Below, in pieces: positions 1-5,805 of a DNA stretch of 5,805 nt (within the stretch, counting starts at the first letter, position 1; every line of letters starts with the position of its first letter). Position numbers and translations under genes: made by a program. Origin of the DNA: an uncultured Ruminococcus sp. (GTDB lineage Bacteria; Bacillota; Clostridia; Oscillospirales; Ruminococcaceae); the NCBI GenBank assembly GCA_947177345.1, contig CAMWUB010000109.1, positions 1 through 5,805 on the forward strand, written 5' to 3'. The notes under the pieces are model-generated. The model ran no database searches. It worked only from the letters and a program-made list of their open reading frames with translations, and had not been told where the DNA came from.

Positions 1-13
1 ACTTTTTTTACAT

Positions 14-19
14 TATAAT
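14..19 (+). promoter_or_regulatory. putative -10 box of the pectate lyase gene
   Basis: A perfect TATAAT lies here, in an AT-rich stretch. The matching -35 element would fall just outside the left edge of the window, so the promoter cannot be confirmed. If it is used, transcription would begin near position 26 and give a leader of about 75 bases before the start codon. AT-rich DNA often produces chance TATAAT matches. Confidence 0.4.
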
Positions 20-39
20 ATAGAATAAGTGAAAACTCA

Positions 40-60
40 TACTGTACACGGGGTGCAGTA
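40..60 (+). promoter_or_regulatory. dyad / small hairpin in the presumed leader of the pectate lyase gene
   Basis: Bases 40-47 (TACTGTAC) pair with 53-60 (GTGCAGTA), eight pairs of which one is G-T, around the five-base loop ACGGG. It is the only GC-richer patch in an otherwise A/T leader, and it lies between the putative -10 box and the ribosome binding site. It is followed by A-rich rather than T-rich sequence, so it is not a terminator. It could be an operator dyad or an mRNA-stabilising 5' hairpin; the function is inferred only from position. Confidence 0.35.
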
Positions 61-83
61 AAAATTTTAAATCATTATATTTT

Positions 84-93
84 ACGGAGGAAA
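84..93 (+). promoter_or_regulatory. ribosome binding site of the pectate lyase gene
   Basis: GGAGG at 86-90 lies nine bases before the ATG at 100. It supports this ATG as the true start, and the next residues form a proper signal peptide. Confidence 0.85.
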
Positions 94-99
94 CCGAAA

Positions 100-3000
100 A
101 TGAATTCTAAATTTTTCAGAAAAACTGCTGTTGCAGTTACTGCTGTAATGTCGCTTTCATGCATGGCATCAGTAGTAAACAGTCCGGCTTATATGCCGAC
201 TGTCAATACAGCTATCACGGCATATGCTGCTGACGCTGTAAAAATCGCAAGTTCTGTAGGCTATGGCGAGGGTATGTATGTTACATGGTCATCTGTATCA
301 GGTGCAGACGGCTATAACGTTTATGTCGACGGCGTTAAGATTGATTCAATGCTTATCAGACAGTACAAAAACTACATGAGAGCCGACGCATTAGGTCTTA
401 AAGCAGGAAGTCATACAATGAAAGTAGTTCCTGTTATCAGTGGCAAGGAAGATGCTTCAAAGGCTTCTGAGGCAAAGGCTGACGTTTATGCACATATCCG
501 TGAAGGTTTCGGCTTTGTGAACGGTACTTCTTCAGGTGCTTACAATGATGACGGTACATTAAAATCCAATGCGGTTGTAGTATACGTTACAAACGAAAAC
601 AAAGATACTGTAACAGTTACGCTCCCGAACAAAGACGGCAAAGATACACAGCTTGTCGGCGTGCAGAATATCATAACAGGTCTCAAGAATAACAAGAAAG
701 TTGCACCTGTTGCGATAAGAATTATAGGAAATATCACAGACCCTGAAACTCTTATAAAGGGCGATTTATATATTGATAACGCAACCTGCGGACTTACTGT
801 TGAAGGTGTCGGCAATGATACCACTATTAACGGATTTGGTCTTGTAATGAAGAACTCTTCAAACGTTGAAGTAAGAAATCTTGGTTTCATGAACTGTAAC
901 AGTTCTGAGGGCGACGACTGCGGACTTCAGCAGGGTAATGACCACGTATGGGTACATAACTGCGATTTCTTCTATGGTGATGCCGGTTCAGATGCAGACC
1001 AGGTAAAAGGCGACGGTGCTTTAGATACTAAAACTTCAACATATGTTACACACTCATTCAATCACTTCTGGGATAACGGAAAATGTAATCTTCAGGGTAT
1101 GAAATCGGAAAGCACAGAAAACAGTGTTACATATCACCATAACTGGTATGACCATTCAGATTCACGTCATCCGAGAATAAGAACCTGTACAGTACATAGT
1201 TACAACAACTATTTTGACGGTAACGCAAAATATGGTATGGGTGTTACACTTGGTGCATCTGCATTCCTCGAAAACAACTATTTCAGAAACTGTAAATATC
1301 CGGCACTTATTTCAGGACAGGGTTCAGATGTTGCTACAGGTGGTACATTCTCCGGTGAAAATGGTGGTATAATAAAGGCTTACGGAAACTATATCGAAGG
1401 TGCAAAAGCCATGATTTCATACGCCGACGACAAGACAGAATTTGATGCTTATGTAGCTAAATCAAGAGACGAACAAGTTCCGTCAAGTGTAACCTGTAAA
1501 AAAGGTGGCACAACATATAATAATTTTGATACTGCTTCCAGTATGTATAAATATAACGCTGAAAAGGCAGAAGATGTACCGGCAACAGTTACTGCTAAGG
1601 CAGGACGTGTTGACGGTGGTGACTTCCAGTGGAAATTTGATAACGCCGTTGACGATACAAGTTATGAAGTAAACCAGCCACTTAAAGATGCACTCGTTGC
1701 ATATAAGGATTCAATAGTTGCTATCGGTAGCGGATTCTCAGATACAGGCACAGCACCTGTTGCAACAACTACAACTTCCAAACCGGCAGGAACACAGAAT
1801 ACAACGACCACAACAAAAGCTCCTTCAACACCGTCCACACCGGCAACAACTCCGGCAGGCGTAAAGGTTGAATACTCAGGCGGTTGGAATGAAATGGCAT
1901 ATCTCGGACTTTCCGGCATAAAGGACGCTGATGTTACAGGCGTATCATATTCAGGAGCTTCAACAGGTTCACTTAAGGGTGAAGACCTTGAATACCTTGT
2001 AAGAGACGTTGATGGCGGTGTCCGTGTTGACCTCCTCGGACTTAAAGCAGGTACATATACAGTTACAGTTACTACTTCAAAGGGAGAAATCAAGCAGAGC
2101 GGTATTGTAGTAGGTCAGCAGGATAGGTCAGGTTATGCACACTATGGTTATACCGACGGTGTAGGTGCATATAACGATAACGGCGAACTTAAAGCAAATG
2201 CTAAAGTTATTTACGTTACAGAACAGAATAAGAATACAGTTTCCGTAACATCTAAGGACGGCACAACTGTTAAAGGTATAGGAAATATCCTTAACTCTGT
2301 TGCTCAGGACGTTGGTGGTGGTAAGAACGCTAACGGCGGTACAGCTAACACCAATCAGGATATTATAAAGAAACTCGCTAAAGACGGCACACCACTTGTT
2401 ATCAGAATTGTAGGAAACGTTTCAACACCAGAGGGCGTAACAGTATTCGATTCCGTAGATATGGGCGGTTCTGTAGGTGATAACGGCGGTATGGCAAGAA
2501 TGCGTTCCGGTAAGGATATAACTATCGAGGGTATTGGTAATGATGCTACAGTAGACGGCTGGGGCTTCCACTTCATGTGCGAGTCTTCTGCTCCTGAACT
2601 CGGCAAGAGTTTTGAAGTAAGAAATATTGCATTCAGAAACGTTCCTGAAGACTGTATCGGTATGGAAGGTGTACAGGAAGGCTCAGGAACAAGTGCAAAG
2701 ATTACGGCTTCCGTTGAAAGATGCTGGATTCATAACTGTGAATTTTATGTACCGAAGATAGCTAATCCTGCTGAATCAGACAAATCAGAGGGCGACGGTG
2801 CTTGCGATTTCAAACGTGGTCAGTATTTCACAAACAGCTATTGTTACTATGAGGGCTATCACAAGACTAACCTTGTCGGCTCATCTGATACAAGTCTCCA
2901 GTACAATATATCATTCCACCATAACTACTGGAAGAAATGTGAATCAAGAGGACCTCTTGCACGTCAGGCTAATATTCATATGTACAACAACATATTTGAC

Positions 3001-4134
3001 GGACAGTCAAGCTACTGTGCAAGTGTAAGAGCTAATTCATATATCTTCTCTGAGTACAATGCTTATGTAAACGAATGTAAAGACCCTGTACTTCTTAAGT
3101 CCGGTGGTATATTCAAGAGTTATAACGATGCACGTATAAGCCTTAAAAAAGGTGCTAAATATGAGGGTACAGACGTTTCAAGCAGAAGCGAAAAGGTAGC
3201 TAATAACAACCAATACTCCGATTTTGATACAAATTCTTCACTTTCATATATTCCGTCCGGTAATTATAAGCTTATCGAAGCAACAGGCGAATCACTCTAT
3301 ACAGCACTTAATGCCGAGTTTGAAGCATACGGCGGTTGTATGGATAACAACAAAAAGAGTAGTAACAGTGGTACTACAACACCGTCCGATACAACTACTA
3401 CAGCTAAACCGGCAGGTACAACAACCACTACTACAACAAAGAAAGGCGAGACTACAACAACAACAGTTGCTACAGTTAAACCTGTTACAGGTGGCTATGT
3501 TCACGACTTTACAAAGAACGGTACTTCAAGTGACTTCTATACAATTACTGGTAACCTCTCGACAAGCAAGGGTACAGTAGATTATAACGGTCTTAAACTT
3601 ACACAGTGTCTCAAGATGGAAAGTGCTACAAATATCGCATTCAATGCACCGTCAGCAGGAAAAATTACACTTGTATTCGCTGAAGCAAATGCAACAATCA
3701 AGATTGACGGTACTAAGTATACATCTTCCGGTGACGGCACAATAACTGTTGACCTTAAAGCCGGTTCTCATACAGTTACAAAGGCTGATACTGCAAACCT
3801 CTTCTATATGGTATACGGTGCAGAAAGTGGTAACGTTGGTACAACAACCACAACAACAAAGGCAACTACAGTTACAACAACTACTACAAAGAAGCCTGAT
3901 TCTACAGATATATTATATGGTGATGCTGACAATAATGGTACATTGGCTATGGCAGATGCTGTATTTATAATGCAGAATGCTGTTAATGGAGATGCATTCC
4001 CTATGAACGATACACAGAGAAATCTTGCCGATGTTTATAACAGAGGCGACGGCGTAACTACTATGGACGCACTTACAATCCAGAAGTATTTCCTCAATCT
4101 TATTGATACACTTCCGGAATCTTATATGGAATAA
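100..4134 (+). CDS. secreted multimodular pectate lyase: two PL1 domains, CBM77-like module, dockerin
   Basis: Likely an exported cellulosomal enzyme that cleaves homogalacturonan by beta-elimination with calcium. Signal peptide about 1-43 (KFFRK, hydrophobic core, TAYA then ADA). FN3-like beta-sandwich about 46-130. PL1 domain A about 131-545: WVHN at 284-287, calcium-site acids D273, D305 and D309, K328, HHNWYD at 346-351, and R356-x-P-x-x-R361. Thr/Pro linker 549-587. Second beta-sandwich about 588-678. PL1 domain B about 679-1083: D851, WIHN at 876-879, D899, D903, K922, HHNYW at 940-944, R950-x-P-x-x-R955. By hand alignment to Erwinia PelC from memory, R356 and R950 match catalytic R218, and K328 and K922 match K190. 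Thr linker about 1088-1131. CBM77-like pectin-binding module about 1133-1240 with K1157, K1172 and K1228. Thr linker about 1247-1269. Dockerin about 1270-1341: loop one D1275-x-D-x-N-G...D1286, loop two D1311...D1323. The C-terminus is complete. The PL1 call is firm, the CBM77 call is good, and the FN3-like label is structural guesswork. Confidence 0.95.
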   Translation: MNSKFFRKTAVAVTAVMSLSCMASVVNSPAYMPTVNTAITAYAADAVKIASSVGYGEGMYVTWSSVSGADGYNVYVDGVKIDSMLIRQYKNYMRADALGLKAGSHTMKVVPVISGKEDASKASEAKADVYAHIREGFGFVNGTSSGAYNDDGTLKSNAVVVYVTNENKDTVTVTLPNKDGKDTQLVGVQNIITGLKNNKKVAPVAIRIIGNITDPETLIKGDLYIDNATCGLTVEGVGNDTTINGFGLVMKNSSNVEVRNLGFMNCNSSEGDDCGLQQGNDHVWVHNCDFFYGDAGSDADQVKGDGALDTKTSTYVTHSFNHFWDNGKCNLQGMKSESTENSVTYHHNWYDHSDSRHPRIRTCTVHSYNNYFDGNAKYGMGVTLGASAFLENNYFRNCKYPALISGQGSDVATGGTFSGENGGIIKAYGNYIEGAKAMISYADDKTEFDAYVAKSRDEQVPSSVTCKKGGTTYNNFDTASSMYKYNAEKAEDVPATVTAKAGRVDGGDFQWKFDNAVDDTSYEVNQPLKDALVAYKDSIVAIGSGFSDTGTAPVATTTTSKPAGTQNTTTTTKAPSTPSTPATTPAGVKVEYSGGWNEMAYLGLSGIKDADVTGVSYSGASTGSLKGEDLEYLVRDVDGGVRVDLLGLKAGTYTVTVTTSKGEIKQSGIVVGQQDRSGYAHYGYTDGVGAYNDNGELKANAKVIYVTEQNKNTVSVTSKDGTTVKGIGNILNSVAQDVGGGKNANGGTANTNQDIIKKLAKDGTPLVIRIVGNVSTPEGVTVFDSVDMGGSVGDNGGMARMRSGKDITIEGIGNDATVDGWGFHFMCESSAPELGKSFEVRNIAFRNVPEDCIGMEGVQEGSGTSAKITASVERCWIHNCEFYVPKIANPAESDKSEGDGACDFKRGQYFTNSYCYYEGYHKTNLVGSSDTSLQYNISFHHNYWKKCESRGPLARQANIHMYNNIFDGQSSYCASVRANSYIFSEYNAYVNECKDPVLLKSGGIFKSYNDARISLKKGAKYEGTDVSSRSEKVANNNQYSDFDTNSSLSYIPSGNYKLIEATGESLYTALNAEFEAYGGCMDNNKKSSNSGTTTPSDTTTTAKPAGTTTTTTTKKGETTTTTVATVKPVTGGYVHDFTKNGTSSDFYTITGNLSTSKGTVDYNGLKLTQCLKMESATNIAFNAPSAGKITLVFAEANATIKIDGTKYTSSGDGTITVDLKAGSHTVTKADTANLFYMVYGAESGNVGTTTTTTKATTVTTTTTKKPDSTDILYGDADNNGTLAMADAVFIMQNAVNGDAFPMNDTQRNLADVYNRGDGVTTMDALTIQKYFLNLIDTLPESYME
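235..1734 (+). repeat. copy 1 of a duplicated beta-sandwich + PL1 unit
   Basis: Residues about 46-545 of the pectate lyase form one bipartite unit related to residues 588-1083. Shared landmarks in order are LGLKAG near the end of the beta-sandwich, YAH at the junction, GAYND-x-G-x-LK, YVT-x2-NK-x-TV, IR-I/V-x-GN, the WVHN/WIHN motif, GDGA-x-D, HHN, R-x-P-x-x-R and YNN-x-FDG. The similarity is at protein level and is diverged in DNA, so this is an old duplication rather than a recent tandem repeat. Confidence 0.8.
1861..3348 (+). repeat. copy 2 of the duplicated beta-sandwich + PL1 unit
   Basis: Residues about 588-1083 repeat the layout of copy 1 after a Thr/Pro linker. Copy 2 carries a Gly/Asn-rich insertion around residues 735-750 and a Gly-rich stretch around 789-796 that copy 1 lacks. 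It also replaces the RHPRIR active-site strand by RGPLAR. These differences suggest a different substrate preference, for example chain length or methylation, but this is inference. Confidence 0.8.
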
Positions 4135-4164
4135 TCCGACTCCCTCAAATATAATGATATAATG

Positions 4165-4194
4165 AAAAAAGGAACTCTTCGGAGTTCCTTTTTT
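4165..4194. terminator. bidirectional intrinsic terminator between the convergent genes
   Basis: GGAACTC at 4171-4177 pairs perfectly with GAGTTCC at 4182-4188 around a TTCG loop closed by C-G, the extra-stable UUCG tetraloop. An A6 tract (4165-4170) precedes the stem and a T6 tract (4189-4194) follows it, continuing as CTTTTTC. Read from the left it ends the pectate lyase transcript 30 bases after its stop codon. Read from the right, the A6 becomes a T6 tail and can end the opposite transcript about 50 bases after its stop. Confidence 0.93.
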
Positions 4195-4244
4195 CTTTTT
4201 CTATATATTTATTTCAGGAGATTATATATTTTTTTTCTTTGTTC

Positions 4245-5756
4245 TCAGTCTGTAGTTTCCGGCATTATCGGAAGTTCTTCAATTGAAACAAGATTTATAT
4301 TTATCATCTGTATAGTAAGAGCATCAAGAGAAGTAACGCCATCGCCAGTATTGTAGACATCAGCATTGATTCTACCGTTTTCGGAAAGTCCGAATTCATC
4401 AGTATTTACAATTGATTGCATTATCAGTACAGCATCGGCAATAGTCACATTGTTATCACAGTTGGCATCACCATAAATTATATTGCTGGTTGTAGTATTT
4501 TCTGTCGGAAAGATAGGTCTTGTACCGCCTGCTCCGGAAGATTTGCATTTAGGACAAACAAAAAGTCCGAGAGGAGTTGTTACGCCGTCATTGACATCTA
4601 TAACATCGCCACATATTTCGCACGCCTTACAAGCTATAACAGTAGCAGTAGTTGTAGTCGTTGTTGTCATTGTTGTCAAATCACATATAAGTGCTGTTGT
4701 TGTAGTTGTTGTTGTCATAGGGCTCATACCTGCATAGCAATCCTTGCAGAAATTGTTATACGGAGTTTTTACGGCGTCGGCAGAAGGTACGGATTTACCG
4801 CATAAAGCGCACTTTGTCATGCTGTCGTTGTCGTAAAGAGATACAACAAACATTAATGTTTTTAAATTTGAATCATAATAAATGTATTTTTCGTAAAACG
4901 GAGAGTAAGTATATGCGTTGTATTTTTCGGGGAGTTTGTCAACCACGAACTGAATAACAGAATGTGTATCTGGTTCCGGTATTTTACATTCAAAATCAAT
5001 AGTTTCTTCTTTACCGGTAGTAACCCATTCAACGCAATTTCCTAAATTGCCGTTTTCGTCCCATTCGCTGAGTGATACCCCTGCTCCCTCAATGTATTCG
5101 CCGGTGTCGCCATCAATAAGATTGCATAAAGCCTTAATACCCTGATAATCCCTGTCAAGAGATATTGTTAATTGTGGGCGTGGTTCTATATCACGATACC
5201 AGTCCATAGCTGAATCAACCTGCCAGTCTAATACATTTGAACCGCCACGTATGGAATAACCTTCCGGCATATCTTCGATTACGGCAGTAAGCAGAAAAAG
5301 GTCTGATAAATTTGTAAAAGTATGTTCAGTTCTGAAGACGTAACTTTCAGATTCAGAAGAATCCCATGTACCGTAGTCATTTTTTATAATGTTGTTTGTG
5401 ATAGTTTCGGTTTCCACAAGATGTATCTTTACGCCGTCAAGGTGTTCTCTTGTGTAACTGTCTATAACCTTTACAGTCACATCGAAGTTCCTTTCAAGTG
5501 GAAACTCTTCCGGTTGTATTTCAGGTGCCGGAACACTTGTGCAGGTGTAAACTCTGTCGGGAATGGTTGAGACCGCTGTTGTCTGTATGGGTTCGTCGTC
5601 GTGGATTTCCGGAACATTATTCAGTACCTGTGCGATGTTTCTGTCCGGAATGGTTTCAACGGGTTCAGCATTTTCAGCATACGTCGCAAGCGGACTGAAC
5701 GCCGAAAGCATTACGGCAAGTGCTGTAAGAACAGCTGTTTTTGATTTTTTTAACAT
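4245..5756 (-). CDS. secreted dockerin protein with two CnaB-like repeats and twin four-cysteine ribbons, function unknown
   Basis: I do not recognise an enzyme here. Of 503 residues, 1-27 are a signal peptide (MLKKSK, hydrophobic core, ATYA then ENA). Residues 28-89 are Pro- and acid-rich, with TIPDR twice (35-39 and 64-68). Two related beta-rich repeats follow, about 90-201 and 204-310, each with a VID/LIDG-x-T strand near the start, a (D/K)-(M/L)-PE-x-Y motif and an SL strand at the end; they resemble CnaB/prealbumin-like sandwiches. Then C316-x2-C319-x17-C337-x2-C340, a Thr linker about 348-374 interrupted by ALICDLTTM, and C379-x2-C382-x18-C401-x2-C404 preceded by C376. The C-terminal dockerin is about 427-500: loop one D430-x-N-x-D434...D441, loop two D466...D478. 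The ATG at 5756 is chosen because AAGGAGG lies seven bases upstream; an in-frame ATG 30 bases earlier has no such site. The dockerin implies attachment to a scaffoldin outside the cell. A structural, ligand-binding or metal-binding role is possible but unproven. Confidence 0.9.
   Translation of the reverse strand: MLKKSKTAVLTALAVMLSAFSPLATYAENAEPVETIPDRNIAQVLNNVPEIHDDEPIQTTAVSTIPDRVYTCTSVPAPEIQPEEFPLERNFDVTVKVIDSYTREHLDGVKIHLVETETITNNIIKNDYGTWDSSESESYVFRTEHTFTNLSDLFLLTAVIEDMPEGYSIRGGSNVLDWQVDSAMDWYRDIEPRPQLTISLDRDYQGIKALCNLIDGDTGEYIEGAGVSLSEWDENGNLGNCVEWVTTGKEETIDFECKIPEPDTHSVIQFVVDKLPEKYNAYTYSPFYEKYIYYDSNLKTLMFVVSLYDNDSMTKCALCGKSVPSADAVKTPYNNFCKDCYAGMSPMTTTTTTTALICDLTTMTTTTTTTATVIACKACEICGDVIDVNDGVTTPLGLFVCPKCKSSGAGGTRPIFPTENTTTSNIIYGDANCDNNVTIADAVLIMQSIVNTDEFGLSENGRINADVYNTGDGVTSLDALTIQMININLVSIEELPIMPETTD
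4257..4478 (-). other. dockerin domain of the unknown secreted protein
   Basis: Residues about 427-500 contain two calcium-loop plus helix units. The first is canonical (GDANCDNN...ADAVLIMQ). The second, ADVYNTGDGVTSLDALTIQ, has 13 instead of 12 residues between the first and last Asp and Tyr at the third position. The pectate lyase dockerin has the same arrangement (ADVYNRGDGVTTMDALTIQ). A shared helix motif, DALTIQ, follows. The tail continues for about ten further residues after the second helix. Confidence 0.9.
4545..4811 (-). other. twin Cys4 zinc-ribbon-like motifs with Thr-rich spacer
   Basis: Motif 1 is CALCG ... AVKTP ... FCKDC (residues 316-340) and motif 2 is CEICG ... GVTTP ... 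VCPKC (residues 379-404). They share the C-x2-CG start, a V-x-TP turn at similar distance and the C-x2-C end, so they look like duplicates. Four cysteines in two C-x2-C knuckles is the usual zinc ribbon or rubredoxin-like pattern. Metal binding is inferred from spacing. Disulfides are the alternative, since the protein is exported. Confidence 0.7.
4645..4718 (-). repeat. short direct DNA repeat in the Thr linker
   Basis: Two 26-base copies, at 4645-4670 and 4693-4718, match at 23 of 26 bases with a 48-base period. On the minus strand each encodes Met, seven Thr, then Ala. It is a low-complexity coding repeat of the kind that expands and contracts by slippage or recombination, and not a CRISPR array. 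Confidence 0.75.
4827..5489 (-). repeat. two diverged CnaB-like beta-sandwich repeats
   Basis: Protein-level repeats at residues about 90-201 (5154-5489) and 204-310 (4827-5147). Aligned landmarks are TVKVIDSYTREHLDG against KALCNLIDGDTGEYIEG, VIEDMPEGY against VVDKLPEKY, and TISLDRD against VVSLYDND. The pattern strand, D-x-TG-x-x-(L/I)-(D/E)G, strand, PE-x-Y recalls CnaB or SpaA-type sandwiches. I could not assign an isopeptide Lys/Asn/Glu triad. Copy 2 has a pair of Cys (241 and 257) absent from copy 1. Confidence 0.6.
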
Positions 5757-5763
5757 AAAAAAT

Positions 5764-5770
5764 CCTCCTT
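5764..5770 (-). promoter_or_regulatory. ribosome binding site deciding the start of the minus-strand gene
   Basis: The minus strand reads AAGGAGG here, seven bases before the ATG at 5756-5754. This is a near-perfect Shine-Dalgarno at ideal spacing. It lies downstream of the alternative ATG at 5786, so it can only serve the 5756 start. Confidence 0.92.
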
Positions 5771-5784
5771 TTAAAAATTTTTTC

Positions 5785-5790
5785 ATTATA
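5785..5790 (-). promoter_or_regulatory. putative -10 box of the minus-strand gene
   Basis: The minus strand reads TATAAT here, overlapping the ATG at 5786-5784. If used, transcription would start near 5778 and give a leader of about 20 bases carrying only the ribosome binding site. The -35 element would lie beyond the right edge of the window, so it cannot be checked. Confidence 0.5.
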
Positions 5791-5805
5791 AACGGTTTTG
5801 AATTT

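Noticed and set aside
7..12. TTTACA as a -35 box
   Set aside because: No reasonable -10 hexamer lies about 17 bases downstream (positions 30-35 read TGAAAA); the nearby TATAAT at 14-19 is far too close.
151..165. Possible lipobox at LSC in the pectate lyase signal peptide
   Set aside because: The residues before Cys21 are S-L-S, which does not fit the lipobox pattern, and a good signal peptidase I site (TAYA) follows at residue 43.
1662..2093. Minus-strand open frame opposite the first linker of the pectate lyase
   Set aside because: It is Val/Pro-rich antisense of the Thr/Pro linker and second beta-sandwich, with no supporting start signals or recognisable domain.
4645..4718. Regular GTT/GTA-rich repeats looking like a small repeat array
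   Set aside because: They encode Thr runs in frame in the linker; the unit is short, has only two copies and no spacer of CRISPR type.
4416..4805. Plus-strand open frames rich in Cys, Ser or Val opposite the unknown secreted protein
   Set aside because: They are antisense shadows of Thr-rich linker and ribbon codons, with no ribosome binding site and low-complexity composition.
5757..5786. Ten-residue N-terminal extension of the minus-strand protein starting at the ATG at 5786
   Set aside because: This ATG overlaps a TATAAT box and has no ribosome binding site, whereas the ATG at 5756 has an ideal one.

Overview
The window holds two large, convergently transcribed genes for secreted, dockerin-bearing proteins, separated by 110 bases that contain one strong hairpin terminator. 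Thr-rich linkers, Ruminococcus-type signal peptides ending in AYA/TYA, dockerins with the GDANCDNN or GDADNNGT first loop, strong AGGAGG ribosome binding sites and a moderately AT-rich base composition all point to a cellulosome-forming gut or rumen Ruminococcus (R. flavefaciens-like, Oscillospiraceae). The species cannot be fixed from this sequence alone.

Left part (1-99): 5' region of the first gene, with a TATAAT box at the window edge, a short perfect-to-wobble dyad in the presumed leader and a GGAGG site. Positions 100-4134 (+): a 1344-residue multimodular pectate lyase. Order: signal peptide, beta-sandwich (FN3-like) module, PL1 domain A, Thr/Pro linker, second beta-sandwich, PL1 domain B, Thr linker, CBM77-like pectin-binding module, Thr linker, dockerin. 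Both PL1 domains keep the catalytic Arg, the substrate Lys and the calcium acids at identical spacing, so both look active.

Positions 4135-4244: intergenic, with a C(UUCG)G tetraloop hairpin flanked by A and T tracts, able to terminate transcription from both sides.

Positions 4245-5756 (-): a 503-residue secreted protein of unknown function. It has a signal peptide, a Pro-rich N-terminal segment, two related CnaB-like beta-sandwich repeats, two four-cysteine (zinc-ribbon-like) motifs separated by a Thr-rich linker, and a C-terminal dockerin. No catalytic domain is recognisable. This is the least familiar item in the window.

How they may work together: both products should be exported and docked through their C-terminal dockerins onto cell-surface scaffoldins. 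The first would cut low-methyl homogalacturonan while its CBM77-like module holds pectin. The second looks like a non-enzymatic or uncharacterised accessory component. The two dockerins share the same atypical 13-residue second calcium loop, so they may use the same class of cohesin. Convergent orientation means they are separately transcribed, and functional linkage is inference.
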